From contig JACAXG010000080.1 in assembly GCA_018881555.1 (NCBI GenBank), positions 3,800,076 to 3,864,075 of the forward strand: 64,000 nucleotides of DNA, given 5' to 3'. The notes under the pieces are model-generated. The model was given only the letters and a program-made list of their open reading frames with translations. It was not told where the DNA came from and did not search any database. The stretch comes from Amblyornis subalaris. Taxonomy: Eukaryota; Chordata; Aves; Passeriformes; Ptilonorhynchidae. This document shows, piece by piece, positions 11,965 through 23,111 of this stretch. Every line of letters begins with the position of its first letter. The first letter of the stretch is position 1. Position numbers and translations under genes: made by a program.

Positions 11965-12547
11965 TTAATCCCCAGGCACGAGTTTAAGCAGCAGTTCTTC
12001 AACACCACCAAGCTGTAAGTGACAAGGAAAAGTTCAATACGTCTACAGTAACTGTGGCTCAGCTAATGGACTTCAATAAAATAACAGTCCTTTGCCGTCC
12101 CTCAAGGATCTCAAACGACTTCACAAACAGGCATGACTATGGTCTATTGTTGCCACCATCCTTACCATGAGATGGTGCTCTATCTCCCAAACGCGAGAGT
12201 TACTATCCCTGTACTGCTCACCCTGGGACAGCTGCCACATGTGAGGCAGCCGGGATGGGGGGAGCTGGCTGGGTCGCAGCGCCTCACCCAGGGGAACCTG
12301 AACTCTTTGGATCCGAGCCCTCAGCATACCTTCCTCCTGGGGGAAAGTAACAAACAGAGCAGGCAGTTACTGGCAGTGCAGCAGAGGCACCTGAAACAGC
12401 AATGCTACAACCACGGGGAAGCTCAAAGCACACACTTGCCTCTTCCGCAGCCACGAGCCAGGTTTTGCGGTGCTCATCGCAGTAAACCCCCACGCGCCGC
12501 ACCCAGAGCCGGACGGGAGGAGCGCCAGCCTCCCCTCCCTCTGCCAT
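11965..12547 (-). CDS. MTCP1: Mature T-cell proliferation 1, TCL1-family AKT co-activator
   Basis: Three coding exons, 12440-12547, 12166-12336 and 11965-12012, join in phase 0 to 108 aa; human p13-MTCP1 has 107. Matching segments are LWVRRVGVYCDE, LRARIQRVQVPLG, MWQL, NSRVWEIEHHLM and the C-terminal LLLKLVPGD. TCL1 proteins fold as an eight-stranded beta barrel and bind the AKT pleckstrin domain. Intron 1 begins GAG|GCAAGT and ends CCCAG, so it is a GC-AG intron; nearby GT choices break the frame. The first exon sits in its own small CpG-rich patch, which may be a promoter separate from the one at 16.1 kb. Confidence 0.95.
12337..12439 (-). other. MTCP1: GC-AG intron of MTCP1
   Basis: This 103-base intron begins GCAAGT after GAAGAG and ends CCCCCAG. 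The junction gives AAEE|EEGMLRAR, the same spacing as in human MTCP1. Confidence 0.85.
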
Positions 12548-12620
12548 CCCTCAGGCACTTCCGCAGCTCAGGTGGACGGCATCGGCCCGCGGGCTGCACG
12601 CGTGGTCTCCTTAGCTCTGA
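12440..12620 (-). promoter_or_regulatory. MTCP1: CpG-rich patch over the MTCP1 start
   Basis: CpG density rises sharply over the MTCP1 first coding exon and the 70 bases before it, while the flanks are CpG-poor. This could be an internal promoter, or simply a GC-rich exon. No strong splice acceptor was seen just 5' of the ATG at 12547, which slightly favours a local transcription start. Confidence 0.35.
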
Positions 12621-12903
12621 GCACATTCACGGAGAGAGCTCCCGGACCGGGCAGGCAGGTAGGGTCTGACTCGTCGGATGAGATGCTACGTGCGGAAATG
12701 TCCCTAAAAGTCAGCTGGGGAGGCTGAGGTGGTGCCTAAGCCAACGGAAATGTCAGGCCAAGTTGTACACTGGGACACGCGTGCTGGGTGGCATTGGTAA
12801 GGCATTCTGGGGCAAAAGGTGCTATTGGTACAAAGTTAAACCCTGTGAGTATTGGCTTTGCTCATTCCACTAACAGTCCTATTAACAGTCTTTGTGTAAA
12901 ACT

Positions 12904-12946
12904 GGGGGGGGGGGGGGGAGGGGGGGGGGGGGGGGGGGGGGGGGGG
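12904..12946 (+). repeat. Poly-G homopolymer (43 bases, one A)
   Basis: Fifteen G, one A at 12919, then 27 G. It is a very strong G-quadruplex candidate about 360 bases upstream of the MTCP1 start (C-run on the MTCP1 sense strand). The exact length is doubtful, because such tracts are badly sequenced. Confidence 0.9.
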
Positions 12947-14097
12947 AAGTGGTGGTCTAAATCCCAAAAGCAAAACTCATGACCAGGAGTGAAGTGAGCT
13001 TAACAAGAACGAAGATCACTCTGGAGACAAAGCACGGAACTCGGTGTGCAGGACTCTCATCTTTGGAGCTCGCAGAGCTGTCGGGGTGCAGGGTCCTTCG
13101 TCTCATCCCTCACGGGGGCAGCACTGTCCGTTCACAGGCAAACTTCTCGGGACTCTGCGTCGCTCGGCTTTTGGCTGGTCACAGAGAGCCACCAACACCA
13201 GCAGGGGCAGAGGAGCTTGGGGCATTGAGGTGGTTCCTGCTACTGTAACTTTTGTTTAGCAGCACGTTTATCTGTGTGCCAGTTATATCAAGCTGAGCCA
13301 TTTAGCAAATGGAGGTCAGGGGAAATGATTCTCTTTGAACCCTAGAAGAGGTAATCAAAATGGTACAGACAGTCTTCATCCTTTATCTAGGTGTAAAGTA
13401 GAACAAAGTTAAGCTGTAACACATACAACATCCTCCTGCTATGAAGCAGATGCAATATTCCTTATCCCAGTGAAACACAGTGGTCTTCTGAAAACTTGTA
13501 AGGTTATAAGGCATATTTCAAACAGGAGCAAGAAAATCTGGGTGCAAAATAAAGGAGGGAAAGTCAGGGAGAGAAAAAAAAAATTGTTATACATTGGGGT
13601 ACATATATAACAGAAAATATACTTCCATGATGCTTTCCATATCTTANATCAGTGTTTCTCTACCTTTTGGAGAGAAAAACACCAACCACGGATCAGCCTG
13701 AACAGCACTGTCACAGTATTTTAATTTCTAACAAAGAAAACTTTGAATGTTCTTTTATTACTTCTNTTTTCTCCCATTCTGTTTGTTTCCTTGCTTGATG
13801 TGCATGGATGTGTATGTGCTCTACACAAAGCACCATTGTTCTGACAGCCATCCTGTGATGTGGTACAGGCATTCCAAGGAATGCCCCACCAGCTGGATCA
13901 CTGGCATTTAGAGGAATATGACAGCAGTCTGACAAGCCTCACAAGGCCTTCAGGAATTAGCTGAGGGTTAAATGGTCATTTCTGTAAGTCTTTTCCTTTC
14001 TGCTTTACCCTAAGCCACTTTACAAATTTAAACCCCTGTGTGGAAATCACTCTGCCCAACAGTGAAAAGCAGCAATTGCCACTGCTCATTTTCAGTC

Positions 14098-14136
14098 AGC
14101 TGAATGTAATCACCCCAGGTGGAATTCGGCCAGGAT
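14098..14136 (-). repeat. Dispersed repeat copy B (family not identified)
   Basis: Inverted relative to the copy at 11655-11694. Read on the minus strand it gives AATCCTGGCCGAATTCCACC, then TGGGGTGATTACATTC. The similarity fades outside about 40 bases. Confidence 0.55.
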
Positions 14137-15829
14137 TCTCTCCTACTCTGCAATAAACTGCAAAAAGTTCCATCGTGACCAAAAATGCTCAAGAACTCGC
14201 TTTTATTCCATTCAAAGCTGGAATTCGTACAGCTCATCATCCCCAGAACCAGAAGGCTCAAGACTGGCTCCGGTAATAGAAAGATATGACTCAGTAAGTG
14301 AACTGTGTTTCCTACTGCAAGTGAACTCTCCTGAAAGGTCTCCTATCCAAATACTGACCTGGTTCAGCCTGGCTGAACTACAGGCAGGAGGACTAAAGCA
14401 CAACATGCATATTTGTGTTCACTGTGTGTGGAGATGGCAGCGATGACAGATCCAGGACAACAGAACAAAGTCTCGTGCAGAGGACCCTGCAGAATGGGCA
14501 GAGGTTAATGTGTGTTTGCACCCTTTGCCCCACTGATTTGCCCCAAGCTTCTCCAGAACTCCAAAGTTCCAAGGCCCACTCTGGCCTGTGGAGGTGCCCA
14601 GTTAGTGCCCCATAGAAAATCCTGACTTCAGGCAAAACCGTTGATTGGGTTTGAGGTGGGACAGGAATTGGGTCTGAGGTGGGACAGGTCTGTTTGCAGC
14701 ACCCAAACACACCAAAGAAACGGGGATTCCACAAGCACACACTCAGACAGTGCACCTGAAAACATACACAGTTCCTATTTCTGCAGGTTTGATCAGAAAG
14801 CAAGAACAAAGCCTGGAGGAAGACACGGGTGGAAGGAGAACAGAGCTTACTTATAAACCTGGGTTCTTAAACTGCTTGCTTCATAAGCTATCAAAAAACC
14901 CACCAACCACATCCAACAAAAACCCAAACAGCTTAATTTTGCAGGATTGTAGCATCATCCTTTGACTGAGATTTTAACATTCCCATCAACATAACTGTAG
15001 AAGGCTGTATTTCCCGTCAACAACTGTAGAAGGTGTTATTTTGGGGAGATTCAAAGCCCAATCCCCACAGACAGGAATAATACTGGCAGGTGTTCTGTCC
15101 ATCTTAGCATCAACCTTAGAAGTTTAATGCTGTTCTGGGACCTGGATGGATTTCTGAGCCTTAATATATGGATAAATGTGAAAATGGCCAGGAGCAGGAA
15201 TGCAACTTGTGGTGAAGACAATTTATTTGGTTTTAAATTGGTTACATTAAAATGTTTTATGGAAAGACTGAAAGGAATTGCTCCAGGTGCTGCTTGGACC
15301 AGCCCAGAGCTGGAGCTTAGTGTGCTGAACGAACTCTACCCTTTATCACCTTCTGTTCTAAAAGGCAACTGGGTCAGACTGTTAGAAGAGTTCAGCTGCC
15401 ATTTAGGCACCAAGGAAAAGCACTGCTGNGGCTCGGCAGTGCTGTGCTGACACAGTTACAGGCCCCAGCGCAAGGCTGGCCAGCCTGGCCTTGTGGTGGG
15501 CGTGAGAGCTGCCTGCACACCTCAGAACTACACAGGTGCTGAGCCTTCCCGAAAAACCCAGCCCGGCTCTGGCAACGACTCAGGGATCTGATGATCTGGT
15601 GACTTAAGGGCATGTGGAGACACTCTAAAGCTTCTTCTTGGGGGTTTAGACTCTACTCTGCCTGGAGCAAGCCCCTCTGACTCCACGCTCCGCTCTGCCC
15701 GACCTACTGAGGGGTAGCAGATGCTCACCGACCAGCCGGGCTGTCCAGCAGCGTGGGGAGGGCAGGCCGAGCTTTGGTGGGATCTAAAGAAACAGGGAGA
15801 CAAAAAAGATGGATACAATGCGGAGGGAG

Positions 15830-16640
15830 CCACGCAGAGGGGCGGGGAGGGCGAAGAAAGGGATGCAAGAGCCTGGCCGAGGAGCGGGAGCGAGGGGCGG
15901 TGCGGGCAAGCCGGGCAGGAAGGACTGGAGGGGAGGGGGTGTGGGACGCGTGTGGGACCGGACCGGCCATGGCGGGGCGGGCGGCGGCGCGGCCGCGGCA
16001 GGAAGGCGCAGCACATCGCCACAGCCCCCGCATCCCCCCCGGGCCAGGCCCGCGGGGCTGGGCGGGCGGCCCCGGGCGTGAGGCGGCCGCGGGCGGGCGG
16101 GCGGGCGGGAGCCGCGGGCCGGGCCCGCCATGACCTACCTGCACCCGCGCCGTGACCGCCGCGCCGCGTGCGCCGCGCAAAGCCTTCCCCCGCCCCCGGA
16201 CCCGCCGCCTCCCCGCGCCTGCCCGCAGGCCCTGGAGCCCGGACCCTGGGCCGAGCCGAGTTGGGTTAAGCCGGGGCGGGGCGGGGCGGGGCGGGCCGCC
16301 CCGCCCAGACCCGGCTCCACCGCCCCCCGGCCGCCCCCCGGCCCGCCGCGGGCATCGGCCGCCGGGCGGAACCCCGGCGGAACCCCGGCGCTGCCGCTCC
16401 CGTGGGCGGCACGGCCCTTCCGCCGCGCCGCACCGCTCGCCTCGCCGGGGGCCGCGCCGATTGGCTGGAAGGACCCCCGAGCGCGGCTGCCATTGGCCGA
16501 GCCGCCGAAGGGGCGGGGCAAGCGGGCGGGGGAGGCAAGATGGCGGTGCAGGCGGTGCACCTGGAGGCGGACGCGTTCCTGGTGTGCCTGAACCACGCGC
16601 TGAGCACCGAGAAGGAGGAGGTCATGGGGCTCTGCATCGG
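15830..16640. promoter_or_regulatory. Bidirectional CpG-island promoter, BRCC3 / CMC4-MTCP1
   Basis: About 800 bases of very high GC and CpG content separate the plus-strand BRCC3 start (16540) from the minus-strand CMC4/MTCP1 genes. GC boxes are frequent (GGGGCGGGGC near 16275 and 16510). A minus-strand splice donor (GTGCAG|GTAGGT) at 16139/16138 could end the shared noncoding exon. AAGATGGCGGT over the BRCC3 ATG (16537-16547) resembles a YY1 site. The head-to-head arrangement matches human Xq28. Confidence 0.7.
16139..16230 (-). other. Possible shared 5' noncoding exon of CMC4/MTCP1
   Basis: The only evidence is a good minus-strand donor, CAG|GTAGGT at 16139, inside the island, together with the known human arrangement of one shared first exon spliced to either gene. 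The 5' end is arbitrary. Confidence 0.3.
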
Positions 16641-19600
16641 AGAGGTACCGCCCGCGGAGGGGCGGCCCCGGGGAGGGGCGGGCGGCGCGAGGACGCGGCG
16701 GGAGGAGGCGCTGCCCGGGGTGTTGGGGCCTGCGCGGGGCCATGGGACGGCGGGATACGGGCTGTGAATGCCGGCACCGCGCATGGACCGATCCCGGCAC
16801 CTCTCTCGTCTGCGGCCCTGGCAGCCGCCGGCGCGTAGGTGAGCTGCTGTGAGAGTCGAAGCTCAGAGACAAGAAAGCTTCCCATGGCCCAGTGTGCTCC
16901 GGTGCGCACCTGTGTCTTGTGATGCTCAGAGGAGCCGGCCGTGCCCTGCGGGTGGTTGTTTCTCTAGCAGAGGAATGACCGATTTCCCGTGTCGTTAGGT
17001 TGACACCAGCCGAATCGTCCACATCCATTCTGTGATAATCCTGCGCCGCTCTGACAAGAGGAAAGACCGTGTGGAGATCTCACCTGAGCAGCTTTCAGCT
17101 GCTTCTACTGAAGCAGAGATATCCTTTAGCAGAGACAGCAGCAGGCTCACCAATGAAGTGCTTTACCTCAGAGCTCTTTTCCTGTGCTGTGTTTTCAGCT
17201 TGTTGTAGTTGGCTTGAATTCGTCAGCTGCTCCCTCCTGCAGCTGCTCAGCTGGGAGGGCTGTGCTGGCAGTCGCCTTTTCCTGGAGTCGTTGTTGTTTC
17301 TAGCACTTGCAATGGGATTGTGTGATAAAATTTTTATCATTTCTTAGTATTTGGTCACGGGTAGAACTGCAGTGTTTGTGGAGGGGGGTGGCAGTTCAGT
17401 TGGGAGGCTTAGTGGAAGATGAAAGGTCAGCAAGGCTCCAGGTGCTGCGCTGGGGAGCCTCTTCTCTCTACACATTCGGGGATGCTGGTTTGGACAGGTG
17501 TTGAAATGTTTACTGCCACATGCAAGCACAATCCAGTTTGCTTTTGCAGCAGTGACTCCTGATGGTGCTGGGGAAGAGGCTCTCATCAGCTCCCTGTCCC
17601 ATGTCTTGTCACCCCTCCAGAGGGATCTGGAATTCTGTTGACTGATGAGAAACTCTTCTAAAGCTCTGCTGTTTTTCCTTGTACAAGAAACTCCTTTCCT
17701 TTGCTCTGTTGGTTCTTAAAGTTCCTTGACTCCCACACAGGTTGGCTGAAATGACAGGACGTCCCATGAGGGTGGTGGGCTGGTACCACTCCCACCCCCA
17801 CATCACTGTCTGGCCATCACACGTCGGTAAGAGGAACCCTGAGCTGGGCTCTGGGTGAAACTGCCAGCTGGCTGATCACAGTTCAAAGTTCTGTGTCTCA
17901 GATATCCCCTGGTAGGACCAGGTTGCCTAGGTGGGCTTCAGGGACTCCTGCCAGTGTAGCCCCGTTCCTGAATGTGTTCTCCAAGGACTTAAACATGACC
18001 CAGGAGCCACAGATCAGCTGCTGCTGGTACTATTGTTCTTCCAGGTAGAAAAAACACACCTAGGGTGTGGGGCATAGGAGGAAAACCTGTGGGAATCCTA
18101 GGGCTGCTGTGATGATTTCTGACATCTGTGAGTGTTAATGCAAAACTGAAAACTTTCATAAAAGAAGTGTATGAGGATCTTTTATGTGTTGGGACTTTAT
18201 GGCGACCTGTGGCACCAGGCTGGTCCTGGGATCGTTTCTGGTTTTGTGAACTCATCTTCTATTCTTAAGATTCTCTATTTAATTACATTTTAAATTGGAT
18301 CAATTTTTTATCTTAAGTCACCCAGAGTAGGGATGTAAAAATAAAGCTTGTGACATTTGTCACCAAATTCCAGCTCACCCTTCAAAAGGTGGCAGGTCTT
18401 CTCCCACTCCTGCAGATGAGCAGTGCAGTTCTCACTCTCTCATTTCTGTGCCTGCAGATGTCCGCACTCAGGCCATGTATCAGATGATGGACCAAGGTTT
18501 TGTAGGGCTGATCTTTTCCTGCTTCATTGAGGACAAGAACACCAAGGTAGGCAACTTAAAAATGGCAACAGACCCTGCAGGTGCTCATGAGAAACATCAG
18601 GGCAGAGCTGAAGTCCTTCGGTGCAGCCTGCCAGAAGGGCAGAGCTCTGCCAGGAGCACATGAAAAGCACAGTGGGAGTGGTGGTGTTTGGACTGTGATC
18701 CCAAGGACAGAAGAAGAAGTGATGATTCCTCTGTGCTGCCCCACAGCCTGGCTGTGCAGGGAGGCTGCAGCAGCTGCTGCAAAGTGTGTGCACTGAGATG
18801 GGCCAGGGCTCTTCCCTCAGGTGTCCAGCCCAGCACACATAGCTCTGCCCCTCTGTGCTCCAGCCTCTCCAGGAGGTGTTGCTGTTGTGTGAGATAAGCT
18901 GACAGTCAGTCAGGTCTAGGCAGCTGTTGCTTAAGAGTTTTTTTATCATTAATGGGTTTATCAATACATGCTTTAAGCACCCCCAGCAAGCAAATCACAG
19001 CAAAAGGTCTGGAATTCTCTGAGACAGCATATTCCTAAAGGAATGTGTGGTTTTAGATGGTTTTTTTGCTGTTGGGATCTGATTTTCTGCTGTCTCTCTT
19101 AGACAGGCAGAATTCTCTACACCTGTTTCCAGTCTATTCAGGCCCAGAAGAGCTCAGAGTGAGTACAGCAGAAGAATATTATGTCCAGTGTTGAGTTGTG
19201 TTTTGTTTTGTCTCTCCTTTCTGGGTTGTCTCAAATAAGTGGCTTCTCTACCTGTTGTGAGGAGCAAATGTACAGAGATGCCTGCACAAGATCTCCAGAC
19301 TTCTGCTCATGCAGGCTGCTGGAAGAAAATCTAAAGATGAGGAGTGATTCATTTAGCCTAGATTGTTGCCTAAAACAGAGGAAATAAAACTTTGCAGCAG
19401 TGTTAGAATAATAAGATAAAAAAGCAGGTCCTTTCTTGAAAGCTTTCAAGGTGCATAATGTGGCTATATACACACTTGGCATTGGATTTCTACCATTTTT
19501 GTAATTTTAACAAATTAGCATATCAATCGAATATGGTGCAATTAAAAGAGCAGTCAATTAGGTCACCTGGCCCCTGGGTTCTGCCCCATTGGTGTCAGTC

Positions 19601-21560
19601 CNTGGGGCTTCTTTGCCCTATTTCTTGTTATGTCTTCTCAGATTCTGGTTACAAAAACATAATGTTCTCTCCTTGAGAGTAAGACCAAACAGTATTTCAG
19701 GAATGTGTTAGAAGGTTAGCTTACTGTTCTAAAATCTAACGGAAAGGGTACTAGGAGCTATATAACTATGCAATAGTAGTCTACAGAACTATGAATATAT
19801 GAAAAATGTATAAAAGCAAAAATCTTAAGGCATCAAGATAATTTATTATCTTAAGATTTGCTGAGGTCAGGGTGGAGATTTGTGCTGCAATTCATTGTGT
19901 AGCAGCCCCACCTTTTTGCTTCCAGCTCTAGAGGCCAAGCCCTCAGGTTTGCATGGTGCAGACTCCTCAGTGACCACACACAGAGTGTGCATCGTGTTGT
20001 CAGAACTGGCCACCCAATTATATTTAATGGTCAAATGCTTTAGCATTTTATAATTAAAATTGAAGTGTATAGTTATAAAATGCTTCCCTTTGCCTGTCAG
20101 CTCAGACATGTGTTTCCGAAAGTGGATGTGCAGTACTGCCATGGGTTGGACAGACTGTTGGAAGGTTATAGAAGTAATTTTTTTTTCTTTGCTGCTTTGA
20201 AGTTAATTGTATCTGATACCCTTTTAGATATGAAAGGATTGAAATTCCTATTCATGTTGTCCCCCATGAAACTATTGGGAAAGTGTGTCTGGAATCAGCT
20301 GTGGAGCTGCCCAAGATCCTTTGCCAAGAAGAGCAAGATGCCTACAGGAGAATTCACAGGTAACAGCCCTGGGGCTCTGCCCATCTCCAAGACTGTCTTT
20401 GCTGACATGTTCTATTGTTGCTGTACTTAAAGTACCAAAGCCTTGGCAAAACTGTAGAAATTAAGGATTAGCAGCTCATGTGCCTCTGTAGAACTGAGCC
20501 TGGGGTTACCAGCAGAATTTGGGGGTTTTGTGATCATGGTTTGGTTTGGTTATCCTTGTGAATGTGCAGGGCTTCAGCAAATGAAGTGGTTTAGAGATAA
20601 CTGTGGTCTGGTCAGTGACTCATGGGCAGCTGGTTCTACAGCTGGTTTAATATGCAATTCTCTGCTGTCTTGTCTCTAACCTATTTCTCTTCCTTCCCTT
20701 AGCCTCACCCATCTTGACTCTGTAACCAAGATCCACAATGGCTCAGGTAAGGATTCCTTTTTTGCATGTGAGAATCCAGGGTACTGCTCCCAGAACCAAA
20801 AAGGTGGAGTCTTGTTAGAGGAACAGAATTGTAATTAGACACTTAAAAGGAAAACTTCAAAGGCTGTAAAATACCCTAATCCTGGGGGTCATGAATGTTG
20901 TTCTGTCCTTCAGCTTTTGTAGAATTGGTTAAAATTACAATAGACTTTGGGATTGTTTGGCTTTTTTATTTTTTCTGTTAGAACAGCAAAGGGGATTTGG
21001 GATTTGTTGAGTGTTAAAGTAGTGTCTGCCTGACCTCCACGCACACTTCCATGTCCTGGCACTTTGCTTTTGCCATTGTGATGGCAAATCCCACTTCTGT
21101 TCCAAGTTTATTACCCTATTGTCCATCCTCACACGTTTTGGAAATGAGGCATTCTTTGATTCTTCTAAATTTAGAAATCAATTAGCATCAGCGAGGACTT
21201 GTGTGCAGATTTCTGTTGTAGGTCTGTCATCCCTGCCCCGGGTCAGGCTGAAATAGTGTTTCCTTGTTTACAAGCTGGTGGTTTTGACCTTCCTGTGGAG
21301 ATGTGTGGTTGCCATGGCCAGGACGTTGGAAGGTTGGCTCTGGGGGTGTTGCAACACAGTGAGTCTTTTGTGTGTTGCCCTGGCATGATGTCTTGTTGCT
21401 CTTTGCAGTTTTCACAAAGAACCTCTGCAGCCAGATGTCTGCCATCAGTGGGCCCCTGCTGCAGTGGCTGGAGGACAGACTGGAGCAGAACAAACAGCGG
21501 GTGCAGGAGCTGCAGCAGGAGAAAGAGCAGCTGCTGGAGGAACTCGCTGCTTTAGAGTGA
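16540..21560 (+). CDS. BRCC3: BRCC36, K63-specific JAMM deubiquitinase
   Basis: Eight coding exons at 16540-16644, 16999-17118, 17739-17826, 18458-18546, 19103-19158, 20228-20359, 20703-20746 and 21409-21560 join to 261 aa. BRCC36 cleaves K63-linked ubiquitin in the nuclear BRCA1-A complex (with Abraxas and RAP80) and the cytosolic BRISC complex. The MPN+ core is complete: Glu27 in TEKEEVMG, and the JAMM motif His92-Ser-His94 to Asp105 (HSHPHITVWPSHVD). The C-terminal part (residues about 215-261) is a glutamate/glutamine-rich coiled coil. Two stretches of the human 316-aa form have no counterpart: the 24-residue exon after CIGE, and about 25 residues after QKSSE, which human isoforms can also skip. 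Intron 2 (17119-17738) is of the minor AT-AC type. Confidence 0.96.
17119..17738 (+). other. BRCC3: U12-type AT-AC intron of BRCC3
   Basis: The intron starts ATATCCTTT, the exact U12 5' splice consensus, and ends CCCACAC|AGG. A branch site TTCCTTGAC at 17722-17730 lies about 8-10 bases before the terminal AC. Using these sites gives TEAE|RLAE with phase 0 on both sides, matching BRCC3 orthologues. The apparent GT-AG alternative (CACAG|GTTGG) has no matching GT donor and would lose the arginine codon. Confidence 0.93.
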
Positions 21561-22111
21561 GGAGGAAATGCAGACCCTTCAGAAAAGACGTGAAAAAAAT
21601 CTACAAAAACTACTCCAGGCTGAAGGGTGGCCCTGCATTGCCTCACAGTGAAGATACTGGCTGTGCCTCTTGCAGCAAAGAGCACATCTCCAGGATCAGG
21701 ACATTACCTGCCCCAGTTTGGTGCGAAGCAGTGCTGTCTGCACGTGCTGCATGATGCACTTTGGCTCAGTGGTGGGGCTGGGCAGCACCTGAAAGACTCC
21801 TGTTCTGGAGGGCACACACCTAGGGAACATATTGTTTCTCCCTCTATATTTTGACAGAAGGCCTACTGTTTTACATGTATTCCAGGAGCCTGGAACAGGA
21901 TGGTTAGAGGGGAAAAGTGTGTCCCTGCTGTCATGTCTGATGCTGCCACCTTCTGCCTTCTTTTAGTAGCTTCAGTTGACCATGATCTTATATCTAGTAA
22001 TGTTCTGGATCACTGGTCATTCACCCAGGNAGGTAAGAGGTGGGAGGGAAGCTTGGGAAGAGACCTGGAAGATCTTTAACATAGGATCTGTGTTCAGCAT
22101 ACGTCAAACCA

Positions 22112-22117
22112 AATAAA
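22112..22117 (+). terminator. BRCC3: Candidate poly(A) signal for BRCC3
   Basis: AATAAA lies 550 bases past the BRCC3 stop, and a GT-containing stretch follows at about 22133. It would end BRCC3 about 1 kb from the convergent GCNA transcript. Confidence 0.5.
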
Positions 22118-22139
22118 GAATTCCAAAGCTAGAGCTGTT

Positions 22140-23095
22140 GGGAGTAGAAATGAAACGAATGCTACAAAGTGCCAGTGCCTGCATTTTTTGGTCAGTCTGT
22201 ATTCTCTTACTCCATGTAATGCTGGTGTGTGCCCAGCACCGAGGTTCTCTACAAAATGAACTGTTTCTGCTGGCTCAGTGAGAGGACCGTGGTTCCTTCC
22301 CAGATGGAAGAAGTTTAAGATGCTGGGAAGAGAACTGGTAGATATACAAGGCTGACATTGTTAGATGCTGAACTTAACTGTAGAAATTTCTGAAGACTGG
22401 AACAAAATAGCTGTTGTGGAACTAACCCCTTTAAATGTTCCTGCTGTTGCATTTCACAGTATCTCCCATCATGTACATCCTCATCTGTGTTCTGTCTTGT
22501 GAAGCCTGTCTCATGTGAGCAAAGGATGGGGCAATGAAAGTAACAGAGCTGAGGAAGAGGCACTCACTGCCAGCCAGTATTTGCAACTGTAAAGTGCTGC
22601 CAGAGCTGGCACTTTTTTAACCCACCCCACTGCTTTGTCAGACTTGACTTCTCAATCTTTCTGCATTTCTATTGGCAAATGCCCGAGTAGAACTTCCTTG
22701 AAGTATATTGCTCACTACTGTTTTCTTTTTCCTTAGAAGTGCTGTGAATAGTAATTAATCAGTTTTTGAACAGTCAGTGGTTTTGTGTGTTGTTTTTGCT
22801 ATTGGTTTCTAGTTCAAATGCTCCCTACCTTTACCCTTGCTGGGGAAGGGAGGGTAGTGCCTCAGTGCCTCCAGACTTGATAAGGGCTCCGGGGAGATCA
22901 CTGAGCAGCCCTGGGCCTCCTGGAATTGGGGGATGCTTGGACTGCAATCCCAGAGACAAAAGGATGTTAATGACTGTGCAGATTCACAGGCTGGCTCTCC
23001 AGTCAGTAGAGCTGGGCTGGTGCCAGGTTCTGTATTCCTACAGAGCCATGATTAAATTGAAACAAAGCAGCCTGGTTCATTGCAAGAGTTGGTAT
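22140..23095. other. Intergenic gap between convergent BRCC3 and GCNA
   Basis: No coding exon, repeat or RNA gene could be supported. This gap joins the Xq28-like block on the left to the Xq13-like block on the right. Confidence 0.5.
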
Positions 23096-23105
23096 CAAAC
23101 TGGCA

Positions 23106-23111
23106 TTTATT
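23106..23111 (-). terminator. GCNA: Candidate poly(A) signal for GCNA
   Basis: AATAAA on the minus strand, 667 bases past the GCNA stop, would give a 3' UTR of about 23090-23777. The downstream GT element is modest. Confidence 0.4.

Larger units (their letters stand above)
12621..15829. other. Noncoding interval between MTCP1 and the BRCC3 promoter
   Basis: No coding exon is supported. It holds the poly-G tract at 12904-12946, the second copy of an unidentified dispersed repeat at 14098-14136, and otherwise unremarkable sequence. If CMC4 and MTCP1 share the upstream exon near 16139, this is their first intron. Confidence 0.5.

Noticed and set aside
15528..17028. Open frames of 100-297 codons around the BRCC3 island
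   Set aside because: CpG-island artefacts. The true BRCC3 frame explains the only recognisable protein here.
17739..17745. Conventional GT-AG splicing of BRCC3 intron 2 using CACAG|GTTGG
   Set aside because: No GT donor fits the end of the preceding exon at GCAGAG, and the arginine codon would be lost. The AT-AC sites solve both problems.
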